Assembly (NCBI GenBank): GCA_019638455.1
Contig: JAHBTU010000001.1
Location: 387,501 to 451,500 of the forward strand
Source: Saprospiraceae bacterium
Lineage (GTDB): Bacteria; Bacteroidota; Bacteroidia; Chitinophagales; Saprospiraceae
Direction of reading: 5' to 3'
DNA length: 64,000 nucleotides
In this document: positions 1 through 7,872 of the stretch, one piece after another
Numbering within the stretch: the first letter of the stretch is position 1
Layout: each line of letters begins with the position of its first letter
Translations under genes and position numbers: made by a program
The notes under the pieces: generated by a model
The model's input: only the letters and a program-made list of their open reading frames with translations
Told to the model about the DNA's origin: nothing
Databases searched by the model: none

Positions 1-598
1 CCGTGATGGGTGTGCCCAACTGATGGGCGGTCTCTTTGGCCATGCCGAGCCACACCTGATTTTGCTCGGCCCGACGTGCCGTGCTGAAGCCGATATAGCC
101 CAGCGCAATGAAGGCTGCTATGAGCAGCAATTGTACGACGGGGTACAGCTCCAGCCACCACAGCAGGCGAGAGTGGGTGTAAATCAGCGTTTTGTGGATG
201 TCGGGTGGCAAATGGATTTCGATTCTCCCTGTGTCTTGTTTTGTCATCCGGTCGAGCGCCTTTCGCACCTCCTCTATTTCCATGGTGTCCAAGTTGCGTT
301 CGTCAATGTTGCGATATGCCTCGATTTCGCCTTTTTCATTGAGCATGACAATGGGGATGGTGGTGTTTTGCTCTATGATTTTGAGATGCAGGGTGAGGTC
401 TTCATAGTTGGCGAGCGTGTCCGTTCGGGTTTTGGTCAACATACGCATGGCCTCGGCAAATTGTTCGGCCTGCTGTTTCTCTCGCTCGATGAGCTGGTCG
501 GCCAGGAATCGGGTATAAAAAAGCGAAATGATGATAATGAGCACACCGCCTGCGGCCAAGTACCACTTCCAATATGATTTGCGGGTATAAATGTCCAT
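1..598 (-). CDS. Sensor histidine kinase, N-terminal part (3' end outside window)
   Basis: The reverse strand reads open from an ATG at 598 to the window edge (199 codons), so the catalytic ATPase domain is missing. A membrane segment lies at about residues 12-28, a periplasmic or extracytoplasmic region at 30-145, and a second membrane segment at about 148-170. The HisKA start follows, with the motif AKETAHQLGTP and His192 as the likely phospho-acceptor. This AHQLGTP form is common in Bacteroidota kinases. The sensing domain is not one I recognise. No response regulator is visible in the window next to it. The kinase call is firm; the signal sensed is unknown. Confidence 0.88.
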   Translation of the reverse strand, partial: MDIYTRKSYWKWYLAAGGVLIIIISLFYTRFLADQLIEREKQQAEQFAEAMRMLTKTRTDTLANYEDLTLHLKIIEQNTTIPIVMLNEKGEIEAYRNIDERNLDTMEIEEVRKALDRMTKQDTGRIEIHLPPDIHKTLIYTHSRLLWWLELYPVVQLLLIAAFIALGYIGFSTARRAEQNQVWLGMAKETAHQLGTPIT

Positions 599-768
599 TT
601 TGCTCGATAGAATGGGCGAAAGTATGATTTCGATGAAAAACGCCCCGCAAAGATTTTTAGCGTTTAGGGGGACGATTGTGCGAACTTTACCGAACCGATA
701 AGCCGCCTATGCCCGTATATTTTGTTTTACGAAGCGCAAGTTGTTTAACTTTTGAGCCTCCGTGTGTT

Positions 769-819
769 TTTTGTTTAAACAAAATGGCTTTGTTCGTGTT
801 TGAGCGGCTTGTAATATTG
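769..819 (+). promoter_or_regulatory. Candidate crtI promoter with adjacent 16-bp palindrome
   Basis: A perfect palindrome TTTTGTTTAAACAAAA (769-784) sits just upstream of TTTG (789-792). A 19-nt spacer separates this from TAATATTG (812-819), one mismatch from the Bacteroidota -7 consensus TAnnTTTG. Transcription would start about 10 nt before the crtI ATG, giving a very short leader. The palindrome is placed where a repressor or activator could act. A related sequence, GTTGTTTAAC, occurs about 30 nt upstream. Promoter and operator roles are inferred. The rest of 599-837 shows no gene. Confidence 0.45.
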
Positions 820-837
820 GTCACGTAAAAAAAGTCC

Positions 838-2313
838 ATGTCGAAAAAAGTAATAGTCATCGGTTCTGGTTTTTCAGGGTTGTCGGCTGCGTGCAATTTG
901 GCCGCCGAGGGTTTTGATGTCACCGTTTTGGAAAAAAACGAGGTGCCGGGCGGTCGTGCGCGCCAATATGAAGCGGAGGGTTTTGTGTTCGACATGGGGC
1001 CGTCGTGGTATTGGATGCCCGATGTGTTTGAGCAATTTTTTGCCCGCTTTGGCAAGAAGGTCTCGGACTATTACGAATTGAAAAGGCTCAATCCATCATA
1101 CTCGGTTTGGTTCGGTGAAAATGAGCGCCTCGATGTGCCAGCCTCTATGGACGAGTTGGAGGCCATGTTCGAGCGGCTCGAGCCGGGTAGCCCGGCCAGT
1201 TTGCGCAAATTCCTGAAAGAGGCGGCATATAAGTATCGGGTGGGGATGACGGAATTTGTGCACAAGCCCAGCGATTCTATCATGGAGTTTGCGGATTGGC
1301 GCATCGCGTCCAGTTTGTTTCGGTTGCAGATGTTTACCTCACTCTCGAAACACGTTCGGAGTTTGTTTCGCAACGAAAAACTCATTCAGCTGCTCGAATT
1401 CCCGGTGCTTTTTCTGGGAGCCACGCCACAAAAAACGCCCGCGCTCTACAGTTTGATGAACTATGCCGATATGGCGCTCGGTACTTGGTATCCGCTCGGC
1501 GGGATGTTCAAAATCGTGGAAGGCATGGTATCGCTGGCACGCGAGCTGGGCGTGACATTCGAGTTGGGGCAAGAAGTGTCGCATATCTACGTCCCGAACG
1601 GCCATGCCACGCGGGTCAGCACCAAACAAGGCCGCGAATATCAAGCGGATGTGATAGTGGGGGGCGCTGATTATCACCACATAGACACTCAGTTGCTCGC
1701 TCCTCATGCGCGCAATTATTCCGAACAGTATTGGGAAAAGCGCACGCTCGCGCCTTCGTGTTTGCTCTATTACATTGGGGTGAACAGGCGCCTCGGCAAT
1801 TTGGAACACCACAATCTTTTCTTCGACGAGGATTTCGGCCAACACGCCAAAGAGATTTACGAAAGCCCTCAATGGCCCTCCAAGCCGCTTTTTTACGTCA
1901 GCGCCCCTTCCCAAACCGACCCCTCGGTCGCGCCAGCAGGGTGTGAGAACTTGTTTTTGCTCGTCCCCGTAGCGCCGGGGCTGAACGACACGCCCGAAAT
2001 CCGCGAGCGGTATTATCACCTCACAATGGAGCGATTGGAACGATTGACGGGGCAAAACATCCGCGCTCATGTGGTTTACAAACGCTCCTACGCACATTCC
2101 GACTTCGTAAACGACTATCACGCTTTCAAGGGAAACGCTTATGGCTTGGCCAACACTTTGCTCCAAACCGCTTTTTTAAAACCAAAAATGAAAAGCAAAC
2201 GAGTCAAAAATCTCTTTTACACGGGCCAACTGACCGTGCCGGGACCGGGAGTGCCGCCCTCGCTCATCAGCGGTCAAGTGGTGGCGAAAGAAATTGCCAA
2301 AAGATTCCTCTGA
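838..2313 (+). CDS. crtI: Phytoene desaturase (CrtI family)
   Basis: A 491-residue FAD-dependent carotenoid desaturase, of usual CrtI length. The N-terminus has the dinucleotide-binding fold motif GSGFSG (residues 9-14), followed by the GGRARQYEAEGFVFDMGPSW segment near residues 38-57. The C-terminus has the CrtI signature around FYTGQLTVPGPGVPPSLISG. It is expected to desaturate phytoene toward lycopene at the membrane surface. Phytoene synthase lies 298 bp downstream on the same strand, separated by a tandem array, so the two probably formed one transcription unit. No cyclase or ketolase gene is visible here. A CrtD/CrtN-type specificity cannot be excluded by eye. Confidence 0.92.
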   Translation: MSKKVIVIGSGFSGLSAACNLAAEGFDVTVLEKNEVPGGRARQYEAEGFVFDMGPSWYWMPDVFEQFFARFGKKVSDYYELKRLNPSYSVWFGENERLDVPASMDELEAMFERLEPGSPASLRKFLKEAAYKYRVGMTEFVHKPSDSIMEFADWRIASSLFRLQMFTSLSKHVRSLFRNEKLIQLLEFPVLFLGATPQKTPALYSLMNYADMALGTWYPLGGMFKIVEGMVSLARELGVTFELGQEVSHIYVPNGHATRVSTKQGREYQADVIVGGADYHHIDTQLLAPHARNYSEQYWEKRTLAPSCLLYYIGVNRRLGNLEHHNLFFDEDFGQHAKEIYESPQWPSKPLFYVSAPSQTDPSVAPAGCENLFLLVPVAPGLNDTPEIRERYYHLTMERLERLTGQNIRAHVVYKRSYAHSDFVNDYHAFKGNAYGLANTLLQTAFLKPKMKSKRVKNLFYTGQLTVPGPGVPPSLISGQVVAKEIAKRFL

Positions 2314-2334
2314 CCCCTTACATCCCCAAAAAAA

Positions 2335-2362
2335 CCGTCCGCTCCGCTCGACCGGACAAGTC
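2335..2362 (-). repeat. Dispersed 28-bp motif, copy 1
   Basis: Read on the minus strand this matches GGCTTGYCCGGYCAAG followed by AGCGGACGG, with a few mismatches. The same motif recurs at 18799-18826, 22472-22500, 44198-44226 and 48291-48318, always intergenic and beside other repeats. It directly abuts the 23-bp array here. Function unknown. Confidence 0.6.
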
Positions 2363-2364
2363 TT

Positions 2365-2601
2365 CAAACCAGAAACCCTCAAACCTTCAAACCAGAAACC
2401 CTCAAACCTTCAAACCAGAAACCCTCAAACCCTCAAACCAGAAACCCTCAAACCCTCAAACCAGAAACCCTCAAACCCTCAAACCAGAAACCCTCAAACC
2501 CTCAAACCAGAAACCCTCAAACCCTCAAACCAGAAACCCTCAAACCCTCAAACCTTCAAACCCTCAAACCCTCAAACCTTCAAACCCTCAAACCACAAAC
2601 C
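2365..2601. repeat. 23-bp tandem array between crtI and crtB
   Basis: About ten units built from AAACCCTCAAACC and CAAACCAG segments (23-bp period), with shorter CAAACCCT units near the 3' end. The array is open in the crtB frame, so an artificial ORF begins at 2294 and would give crtB a Lys-Pro-Ser-Asn-rich extension. That extension has no counterpart in phytoene synthases and is not taken as coding. There are no unique spacers, so this is not a CRISPR array. Confidence 0.9.
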
Positions 2602-2611
2602 TTTCCTTTGC

Positions 2612-3454
2612 ATGAACCATCTCCAACTTTATCACAACACTTGCTTTGAGTGCAGCAGCCTGATTACCCGAAGGTATTCCACCTCGTTTTCGATGGGGAT
2701 TCGACTGTTTCACCCGCGATTCCGGTCGCCCATTTACGGCATTTATGGTTTTGTGCGCTTTGCCGACGAAATCGTGGACACCTTTCACGACTATCCTAAG
2801 GAGGCGTTGTTGAGGCGTTTCCGCGACGACACTTGGCGAGCCATCGAGGAGCGCATCAGCCTCAACCCTGTGCTACATTCGTTTCAGCAAGTGGTGCATC
2901 AGTATGGCATTGAAGCCGAACTGATTGACGCATTTTTGCGCAGCATGGAAATGGACCTCACCAATGCAACCTACGATTCGGAAGGCTACGACGAATATAT
3001 CTATGGTTCGGCAGAGGTGGTGGGCTTGATGTGCCTGAGGGTGTTTTGTGAAGGCAATGAGGCACAATATCAGAGTTTGAAAGAACCCGCTCGCCGCTTG
3101 GGCGCAGCTTTTCAGAAAATCAATTTCTTGCGCGACATCAAAAGCGATTTCGACGAGCGCGGTCGGGTTTATTTCCCCGGCGTGGACTTTCAGCGTTTCA
3201 CCAACGAGGAAAAAAAGCGCATCGAAGCAGACATCAAAGCCGACTTCGATGCTGCCTTGGAAGGTATTCGCAAGCTGCCACGCGGGGCGCGGTTTGGGGT
3301 CTATCTGGCATACAAGTACTATACACAGTTGTTTGCCAAAATTAAAAGTGCCCCTGCGCAACGAGTGGCACAGGAGCGCTTTCGAGTGTCGGACAAGCGA
3401 AAAGTCTATTTGCTGTTCAGTTCAGCCGTGCGGCACCAACTGAATTTTTTGTGA
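2612..3454 (+). CDS. crtB: Phytoene synthase (squalene/phytoene synthase family)
   Basis: A 280-residue trans-isoprenyl diphosphate synthase of normal CrtB size. It would condense two geranylgeranyl diphosphates to phytoene, the substrate of the upstream desaturase. The first aspartate-rich motif is DEIVD (about residue 54) and the second is in NFLRDIKSDFDERGRVYFP (about 175-193). ATG 2612 was chosen because it starts the conserved domain directly; everything upstream in frame is encoded by the tandem array. A strong terminator follows at 3514. Confidence 0.92.
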   Translation: MNHLQLYHNTCFECSSLITRRYSTSFSMGIRLFHPRFRSPIYGIYGFVRFADEIVDTFHDYPKEALLRRFRDDTWRAIEERISLNPVLHSFQQVVHQYGIEAELIDAFLRSMEMDLTNATYDSEGYDEYIYGSAEVVGLMCLRVFCEGNEAQYQSLKEPARRLGAAFQKINFLRDIKSDFDERGRVYFPGVDFQRFTNEEKKRIEADIKADFDAALEGIRKLPRGARFGVYLAYKYYTQLFAKIKSAPAQRVAQERFRVSDKRKVYLLFSSAVRHQLNFL

Positions 3455-3513
3455 CTTAACAATGCTTTGCCGTATCAATCGGCGTATCCGACAAAACGAT
3501 ACGAACTATGACT

Positions 3514-3545
3514 ATGGCCCGTGCGCGCGCGCACGGGCCATTTTT
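3514..3545 (+). terminator. Rho-independent terminator after crtB
   Basis: A perfect 28-bp palindrome (3514-3541), ATGGCCCGTGCGCG and its complement, followed by five T on the plus strand. It lies between the crtB stop and the convergent cytochrome stop at 3551, and may serve both transcripts. Confidence 0.88.
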
Positions 3546-3550
3546 GTGTC

Positions 3551-3883
3551 TCAAGGCTTCAGATTGGCGAGCCAGTTGGCGATTTTGTCCATGTCAGCCT
3601 TTGGCACTTTTTGGGCGGCCATTGGCACATAACCCGGCCAGTTGGAAGGTTCGGGCTTGGCGACTAATTGGGCGATGCGCTTGGCGGAATATTTTTTGGC
3701 GGCAATGTCCGTCCAAAGCGGGCCGACGAGTTTGCGGGTCATGGAGTGGCAAGCGGCGCAGCCGTGTTTGTCCAAAAGCACCTGAACGTCAGCGGGAATT
3801 TCTGGTGGGGTGGCGGGGCGCTCGGCGGGTTTGAAGGCTATGAGCAGCAACAAGAGGGGGAGGAACGCGAGTGTTTTTTTCAT
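3551..3883 (-). CDS. Small monoheme cytochrome c
   Basis: A 110-residue exported protein. It has an N-terminal signal sequence (MKKTLAFLPLLLLLIAFKP), one heme-binding site CAACH at about residue 43 and a likely axial Met in GYVPMAAQ near residue 86. The size and the Met-ligand spacing fit class I cytochromes of the cytochrome c551/c552 type, acting as periplasmic electron carriers. It stands alone between crtB (convergent) and the dehydrogenase upstream, so its redox partner cannot be named from context. Confidence 0.88.
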   Translation of the reverse strand: MKKTLAFLPLLLLLIAFKPAERPATPPEIPADVQVLLDKHGCAACHSMTRKLVGPLWTDIAAKKYSAKRIAQLVAKPEPSNWPGYVPMAAQKVPKADMDKIANWLANLKP

Positions 3884-3984
3884 ACAAAAACTTGATTTGG
3901 AAATATCAGACGCAAAAGTTCAAAGAATATTCGAGGTGCATAGATAACGTATATCAAACAATATCAAAATGGGTTTGGGATTGC

Positions 3985-4983
3985 TCACATCCCTACTTCA
4001 TTTGCCAAAGGCCGCTCTTTTTCAAAGTCCGTGATGTTTTGCAAAGTCACGGTGGCAATTTCAGACAGCGCCTCGTCGGTGAAAAACGCCTGATGCGCCG
4101 TGATGAGCACATTGGGGAACGACATCAAACGCAGGATGAGCTCGTCTTGAATGATGGTCTCCGAATGGTCCTGAAAAAACAGGTGTTCTTCCTGCTCGTA
4201 CACATCAAGGCCAAGGTGCCCCAAGCGTCCCGATTTTAGCGCGGCCACCACTGCTTTGGTATCAATCAACGCGCCGCGCCCGGTGTTGATGAGCATGGCG
4301 CCGTGTTTCATCTTTTTCAACGAGCCGGCATTGATAAGGTGGCGTGTGTGCTCGTTGAGCGGGCAGTGGAGCGATACAATGTCGGCGGCAGCAAGCAATT
4401 CATCGAGCGCGACATAGCGAACGCCCTCACCGACGAGCGCAGCGTTTTCTTGCACATCGAAAGCCAACACGCGACAACCAAAACCAAGCATGATTTGGGC
4501 GAAGACGGAGCCTATTTTCCCGGTGCCGACCACACCTACCGTCTTTCCGTACAAGTCGAAACCCGTCAGCCTGTCGAGCGAAAAATTGCCCTCACGCACT
4601 CGGTTGTAGGCTTTGTGCGTCTTGCGGTTGAGCGTGAGGATGAGCGCGACCGTGTGCTCTGCCACCGCATGGGGCGAATAGGCAGGCACACGCACCACCG
4701 GGATGCCATGCGCTTTTGCGGCGGCTATATCCACGTTGTTGAAACCCGCACAACGCAAGGCAATCAGTCGTATTCCTTTCTCTTTCAGGATTTTAATCAC
4801 TTCTGCATTGCATTGGTCATTGACAAAAATGCAGACCGCTTCGCATCCGGCGACCAATGTCGCGGTTTGCTCGTTGAGCGGTGTTTCCAAAAAAAGCAAG
4901 CGGTGGCCAGCACTGGCATTGAACCGTTCGAAGTAGGCGCGGTCGTAGGATTGGGTGGAAAAGAAGGCAACGGTCATGGGCAT
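3985..4983 (-). CDS. ldhA: D-isomer 2-hydroxyacid dehydrogenase, D-lactate dehydrogenase-like
   Basis: A 332-residue NAD-dependent dehydrogenase of the D-2-hydroxyacid family. The Rossmann motif GTGKIG is at residues 153-158. The substrate-side segment RCAGFNN (77-83) carries the family's conserved features. The NTGRGALID segment, LDVYEQEE and a late ITAHQAFFT His complete the expected catalytic Arg/Glu/His set. The overall match is closest to fermentative D-lactate dehydrogenase (LdhA type), reducing pyruvate in the cytoplasm. A second Met at residue 3 is an equally good start. Other 2-ketoacids remain possible substrates. Confidence 0.85.
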   Translation of the reverse strand: MPMTVAFFSTQSYDRAYFERFNASAGHRLLFLETPLNEQTATLVAGCEAVCIFVNDQCNAEVIKILKEKGIRLIALRCAGFNNVDIAAAKAHGIPVVRVPAYSPHAVAEHTVALILTLNRKTHKAYNRVREGNFSLDRLTGFDLYGKTVGVVGTGKIGSVFAQIMLGFGCRVLAFDVQENAALVGEGVRYVALDELLAAADIVSLHCPLNEHTRHLINAGSLKKMKHGAMLINTGRGALIDTKAVVAALKSGRLGHLGLDVYEQEEHLFFQDHSETIIQDELILRLMSFPNVLITAHQAFFTDEALSEIATVTLQNITDFEKERPLANEVGM

Positions 4984-5159
4984 CCATCGTTATGTTTGAG
5001 AAAGTATTGGAGCAACTTCGGGGGGGGCGGGGTTGCGTGATTAACAGTATGTGTCGCGCCGCCAAATTTTGGGCATGGTTATACTTCGCGTCGTCAAGTA
5101 TCGAAGTCCTGATTCATTCAAAATCAGGGAGAGCAATCACATCTATTCTCGGTTTGTAA

Positions 5160-5198
5160 GAGATGTCATCTTTTGAGGAACGCAAAAGGTGACATCTC
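5160..5198. repeat. Stem-loop 1 of a tandem hairpin pair
   Basis: GAGATGTCATCTTTTG (5160-5175) pairs with CAAAAGGTGACATCTC (5183-5198) with one G-T wobble around a 7-nt loop. There is no T-run on either side, so it is not an obvious terminator. A related hairpin follows at 5210. The rest of 4984-5337 holds no gene I can support. Confidence 0.65.
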
Positions 5199-5209
5199 GG
5201 CCTGTTTTT

Positions 5210-5246
5210 GAGATGTCACCCCTCCATTCTTACGGGATGACACCTC
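5210..5246. repeat. Stem-loop 2 of a tandem hairpin pair
   Basis: GAGATGTCACCCC (5210-5222) pairs with GGGATGACACCTC (5234-5246) with two wobbles. It shares the GAGRTGTCAYC arm with the hairpin at 5160. The pair lies downstream of the GMC oxidoreductase stop and upstream of the dehydrogenase start (both minus strand). Confidence 0.6.
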
Positions 5247-5337
5247 AGAACCCGACAAAGCGAGAATCGCTGGAGCAATCACGGTCACTGTGCACATCCC
5301 AACGAATCAAGGTATGACTCCCTGCGAGACTGCTTCT

Positions 5338-7023
5338 TCACAAGTTTCGTTTCTTCATCTCTTTCACCGCAAAATCCGCTGCTCTCGCCGTCAGCGCCAT
5401 ATAGGTAATGGAGGGGTTCTGTGCTGCGCCCGAGGTCATACACGAGCCATCGGTGACGAACACATTGGGCACGGCATGGAGTTGGTTGTTTGCGTTGAGC
5501 ATGGAGGTTTTGGGGTCGCGGCCCATGCGAGCGGTGCCCATTTCGTGGATGCCGCGCCCGGGTGGTTCGTGCGAGTCGTCGGCGCGAATGTTTTTGAAAC
5601 CAGCCGCTTCGAGCATTTCCTGCCCTGTCGCCAGCATATCCTTCACCATCGCCTCTTCATTTTCTCGCCATTGGCAGTCAATATCGAGTGTCGGCAGACC
5701 CCAAGCATCGCGCAAGTCCCGATTGAGCGTCACTTTGTTGTCGAAATGAGGCAGGCACTCGCCCATGCCGAATAGGCCGCCGCCCCAGAGGCCAGGCTTT
5801 GTCATTGCCGTTTTGAAATCCGCGCCAAAGCCGTCTTGCCCCGCGCCGCCATAGAACGCAGGCCCGCGCTCCACGCTACCGCCGAAGGCATAGCCGCGTG
5901 TAAATGCCGTTTGTTTGTCGTTGGCAAAATTACGGAAACGAGGCACATAGAATCCCACAGGTCGCCGCCCTTTGTGGTAGTGGTCGAGGTAGCCCTCGTA
6001 CTCTCCCGACACGCGGGCGCGGTAGCAGTGGTCCATCAAGTAGTGGCCGAGCGTGCCAGAGTCGTTGCCCATCCCCTCGGGGAAACGGGCGCTCACGCTG
6101 TTGAGCAAAATCTGGGTGGTGGGCAGTGTGCCAGCGTTGAGGAAAATGATTTTTGCCTGATATTCAATGACTTCTTTGGTGTTGGCATCTATCACGCGCA
6201 CCCCCGTCGCGCGGTTTTTCTTTTCATCAAAAATAACGGACTCCACGATGCTGAATGGCCGCAGCGTCATTTTCCCGGTCTTTGCTGCCGCAGGGAGCGT
6301 CACCCCATTGCTGCTGAAATAGGCCCCATAAGGGCATCCTCGATGGCATAGGTGTCGGAACTGACAGGGAGTGCGCCCATGGATGCTTTGGGTAAGATTG
6401 GCGCTGCGCCCATGCACGAGCGTGCGTCCGGGAAAGTTTCGCTGAATCGCGTCGCGCAGGTGTTTTTCCACAATAGTCATCTCGATGGGCGGCAGGAACT
6501 CGCCGTCGGGAATCTGGCGCAGCCCGTCGCGGTTGCCATTGATGCCAGCGAAACGCTCCACATAGCTGTACCACGGCGCGATGTCCTCGTACCGAATCGG
6601 CCAGTCCACCCCGTGGCCGTCCAGCAAATTGCTTTCAAAGTCAAAATCCGCCCAACGGTACGTCTGCCGCGCCCACATGAGCGATTTGCCGCCGACATGG
6701 TAGCCTTTTATCCATTCAAAAGGCTTCGCCTGCGTGTAGGGATGCTCGGAGTCTTTGGCCCACAGGTGTTTGGTGCCTTCGTTGAAGGCGTAGCAGACGG
6801 ACTGAATGGGGTAGTCCTTTTTCACATCCTCGTACGGCACCCGATTGCGGTGCGGGAACTCCCACGGGTCGGTCAGGGCGGTCGTGTAGCCGCTGATGTG
6901 TTCGAGCGGCCGGCCGCGTTCGAGCACGAGGGTACGCAGGCCTTTTTCGCAGAGTTCCTTGGCGGCCCAGCCGCCGGAGATGCCGGAGCCAACCACGATA
7001 GCGTCGTATTTTCGTTTTTTCAT
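5338..7023 (-). CDS. GMC-family oxidoreductase (gluconate/fructose dehydrogenase-like flavoprotein subunit)
   Basis: A 561-residue FAD enzyme of the glucose-methanol-choline family. The FAD-binding motif VVGSGISGGWAAKEL lies at residues 10-24. A cysteine-rich stretch (TPCQFRHLCHRGCPYG, near residue 217) resembles the cluster region of membrane-type sugar dehydrogenases. The C-terminal half has HEMGTARMG and SGAAQNPSITYMALTARAA, which hold the usual catalytic His/Asn positions. It probably oxidises a sugar or polyol at the periplasmic face, working with the subunit-3 protein encoded at 9244-9786. That gene should be its operon partner but is now 2.2 kb away beyond arrays and an IS. No cytochrome subunit is adjacent. 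The substrate is unknown. Confidence 0.85.
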   Translation of the reverse strand: MKKRKYDAIVVGSGISGGWAAKELCEKGLRTLVLERGRPLEHISGYTTALTDPWEFPHRNRVPYEDVKKDYPIQSVCYAFNEGTKHLWAKDSEHPYTQAKPFEWIKGYHVGGKSLMWARQTYRWADFDFESNLLDGHGVDWPIRYEDIAPWYSYVERFAGINGNRDGLRQIPDGEFLPPIEMTIVEKHLRDAIQRNFPGRTLVHGRSANLTQSIHGRTPCQFRHLCHRGCPYGAYFSSNGVTLPAAAKTGKMTLRPFSIVESVIFDEKKNRATGVRVIDANTKEVIEYQAKIIFLNAGTLPTTQILLNSVSARFPEGMGNDSGTLGHYLMDHCYRARVSGEYEGYLDHYHKGRRPVGFYVPRFRNFANDKQTAFTRGYAFGGSVERGPAFYGGAGQDGFGADFKTAMTKPGLWGGGLFGMGECLPHFDNKVTLNRDLRDAWGLPTLDIDCQWRENEEAMVKDMLATGQEMLEAAGFKNIRADDSHEPPGRGIHEMGTARMGRDPKTSMLNANNQLHAVPNVFVTDGSCMTSGAAQNPSITYMALTARAADFAVKEMKKRNL

Positions 7024-7026
7024 AGT

Positions 7027-7094
7027 GAAGGTAGAGGGTGGAGGGTAGAGGGTGGAAGGTAGAAGGTGGAGGGTAGAAGGTAGAGGGTGGAGGT
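7027..7094. repeat. 7-bp unit array, purine-rich orientation
   Basis: About ten units of GGTAGAG, GGTGGAG, GGTAGAA and GGTGGAA type, starting 4 bp upstream of the GMC gene start. It is the inverted counterpart of the pyrimidine-rich array at 7733-7843; the four-helix-bundle gene sits between them. Confidence 0.9.
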
Positions 7095-7098
7095 TTGG

Positions 7099-7506
7099 TT
7101 AGAAGGGTTTGAGGATTTTGAGGAAAAACCAGCCGAGTTGATTAAGGGGATTGTCGCCGCCTCGGGCTTTTATCAAATTTTTAATAGCAGCTCGTAGTAA
7201 GTCTGTTTCTTGTTCAAGGGCTTCGAAGACTTCCTTTTCCAGATAACCAACACGATTAGCAATGTGTAGTTGGGTGATGACCTCAGCGGCAGAGCCTTTG
7301 GCGATGTTGAAAAAATGAACGGACTGTCTATTAGAACCCCGTTCATCTCCTTCTGCGAGGTTTGATGAGATAGAAACCGTAGCCCGCCTTATTTGGTCTT
7401 TCAGCCCATAATCTTTCGAGAATAAAGTCGTGTTGGTAATGGCATAGATTTTTTCAGCCAGCGACACGGCATCCTGCCAAACGCGAAGTTCTTTGAATTT
7501 GCCCAT
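7099..7506 (-). CDS. Four-helix bundle protein (S23/IVS-type family)
   Basis: A 135-residue protein starting MGKFKELRVWQDAVSLAEKI, the hallmark of the small family first known from 23S rRNA intervening sequences and also common as free-standing genes in Bacteroidota. IRRATVSISSNLAEGDERGS and the helix-rich remainder match the family along its full length. Its biochemical role is not established; some relatives are accessory proteins of diversity-generating retroelements, but no reverse transcriptase is present here. ATG 7506 was chosen because the domain begins there; an in-frame extension to 7605 has no family support. It is enclosed by inverted 7-bp arrays inside a disrupted dehydrogenase operon, so it probably arrived with them. 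Confidence 0.85.
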   Translation of the reverse strand: MGKFKELRVWQDAVSLAEKIYAITNTTLFSKDYGLKDQIRRATVSISSNLAEGDERGSNRQSVHFFNIAKGSAAEVITQLHIANRVGYLEKEVFEALEQETDLLRAAIKNLIKARGGDNPLNQLGWFFLKILKPF

Positions 7507-7732
7507 ATCCAGAACGTTATTTAAAAAGTGAAAAAAGTAAATTAAAAGACAGTATTCACAAAACTGTGTCATCCTGATGGTGACAATAAGAAAACACAGA
7601 GACACAAAGGATACTGAGTTTTGATTTTCAATAACTTACATTCCTTTAAACATGGCATTTATTGTGTAAAAAGAAAACACCTAGGATGGTTTGGCACGCT
7701 TTTCTGAACCCTCTCATTTAAAATTCGTGCCC

Positions 7733-7843
7733 CCCTCTACCCTCCACCTTCTACCCTCCACCTTCTACCCTCCACCCTCTACCCTCCACCCTCTACCCTC
7801 CACCCTCTACCCTCCACCCTCTACCCTCCACCCTCTACCCCTC
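7733..7843. repeat. 7-bp unit array, pyrimidine-rich orientation (left of IS3)
   Basis: CCTCTAC and CCTCCAC units, interrupted at 7844 by the IS3-family element and resuming at 9185. The stretch 7507-7732 between the four-helix gene and the array holds no further feature I can support. Confidence 0.9.
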
Positions 7844-7872
7844 TGACCCGTCCTAAAAAAAGTTTACAAATG

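Noticed and set aside
2365..2601. CRISPR-like array
   Set aside because: Units are contiguous 23-mers with no unique spacers and no cas genes nearby; it is a plain tandem repeat.
2294..2611. N-terminal extension of phytoene synthase
   Set aside because: The residues are encoded by the tandem array and the family domain starts at ATG 2612.
7099..7506. Diversity-generating retroelement accessory gene
   Set aside because: No reverse transcriptase or template/variable repeat pair is present in the window; only the family resemblance of the four-helix protein suggested it.
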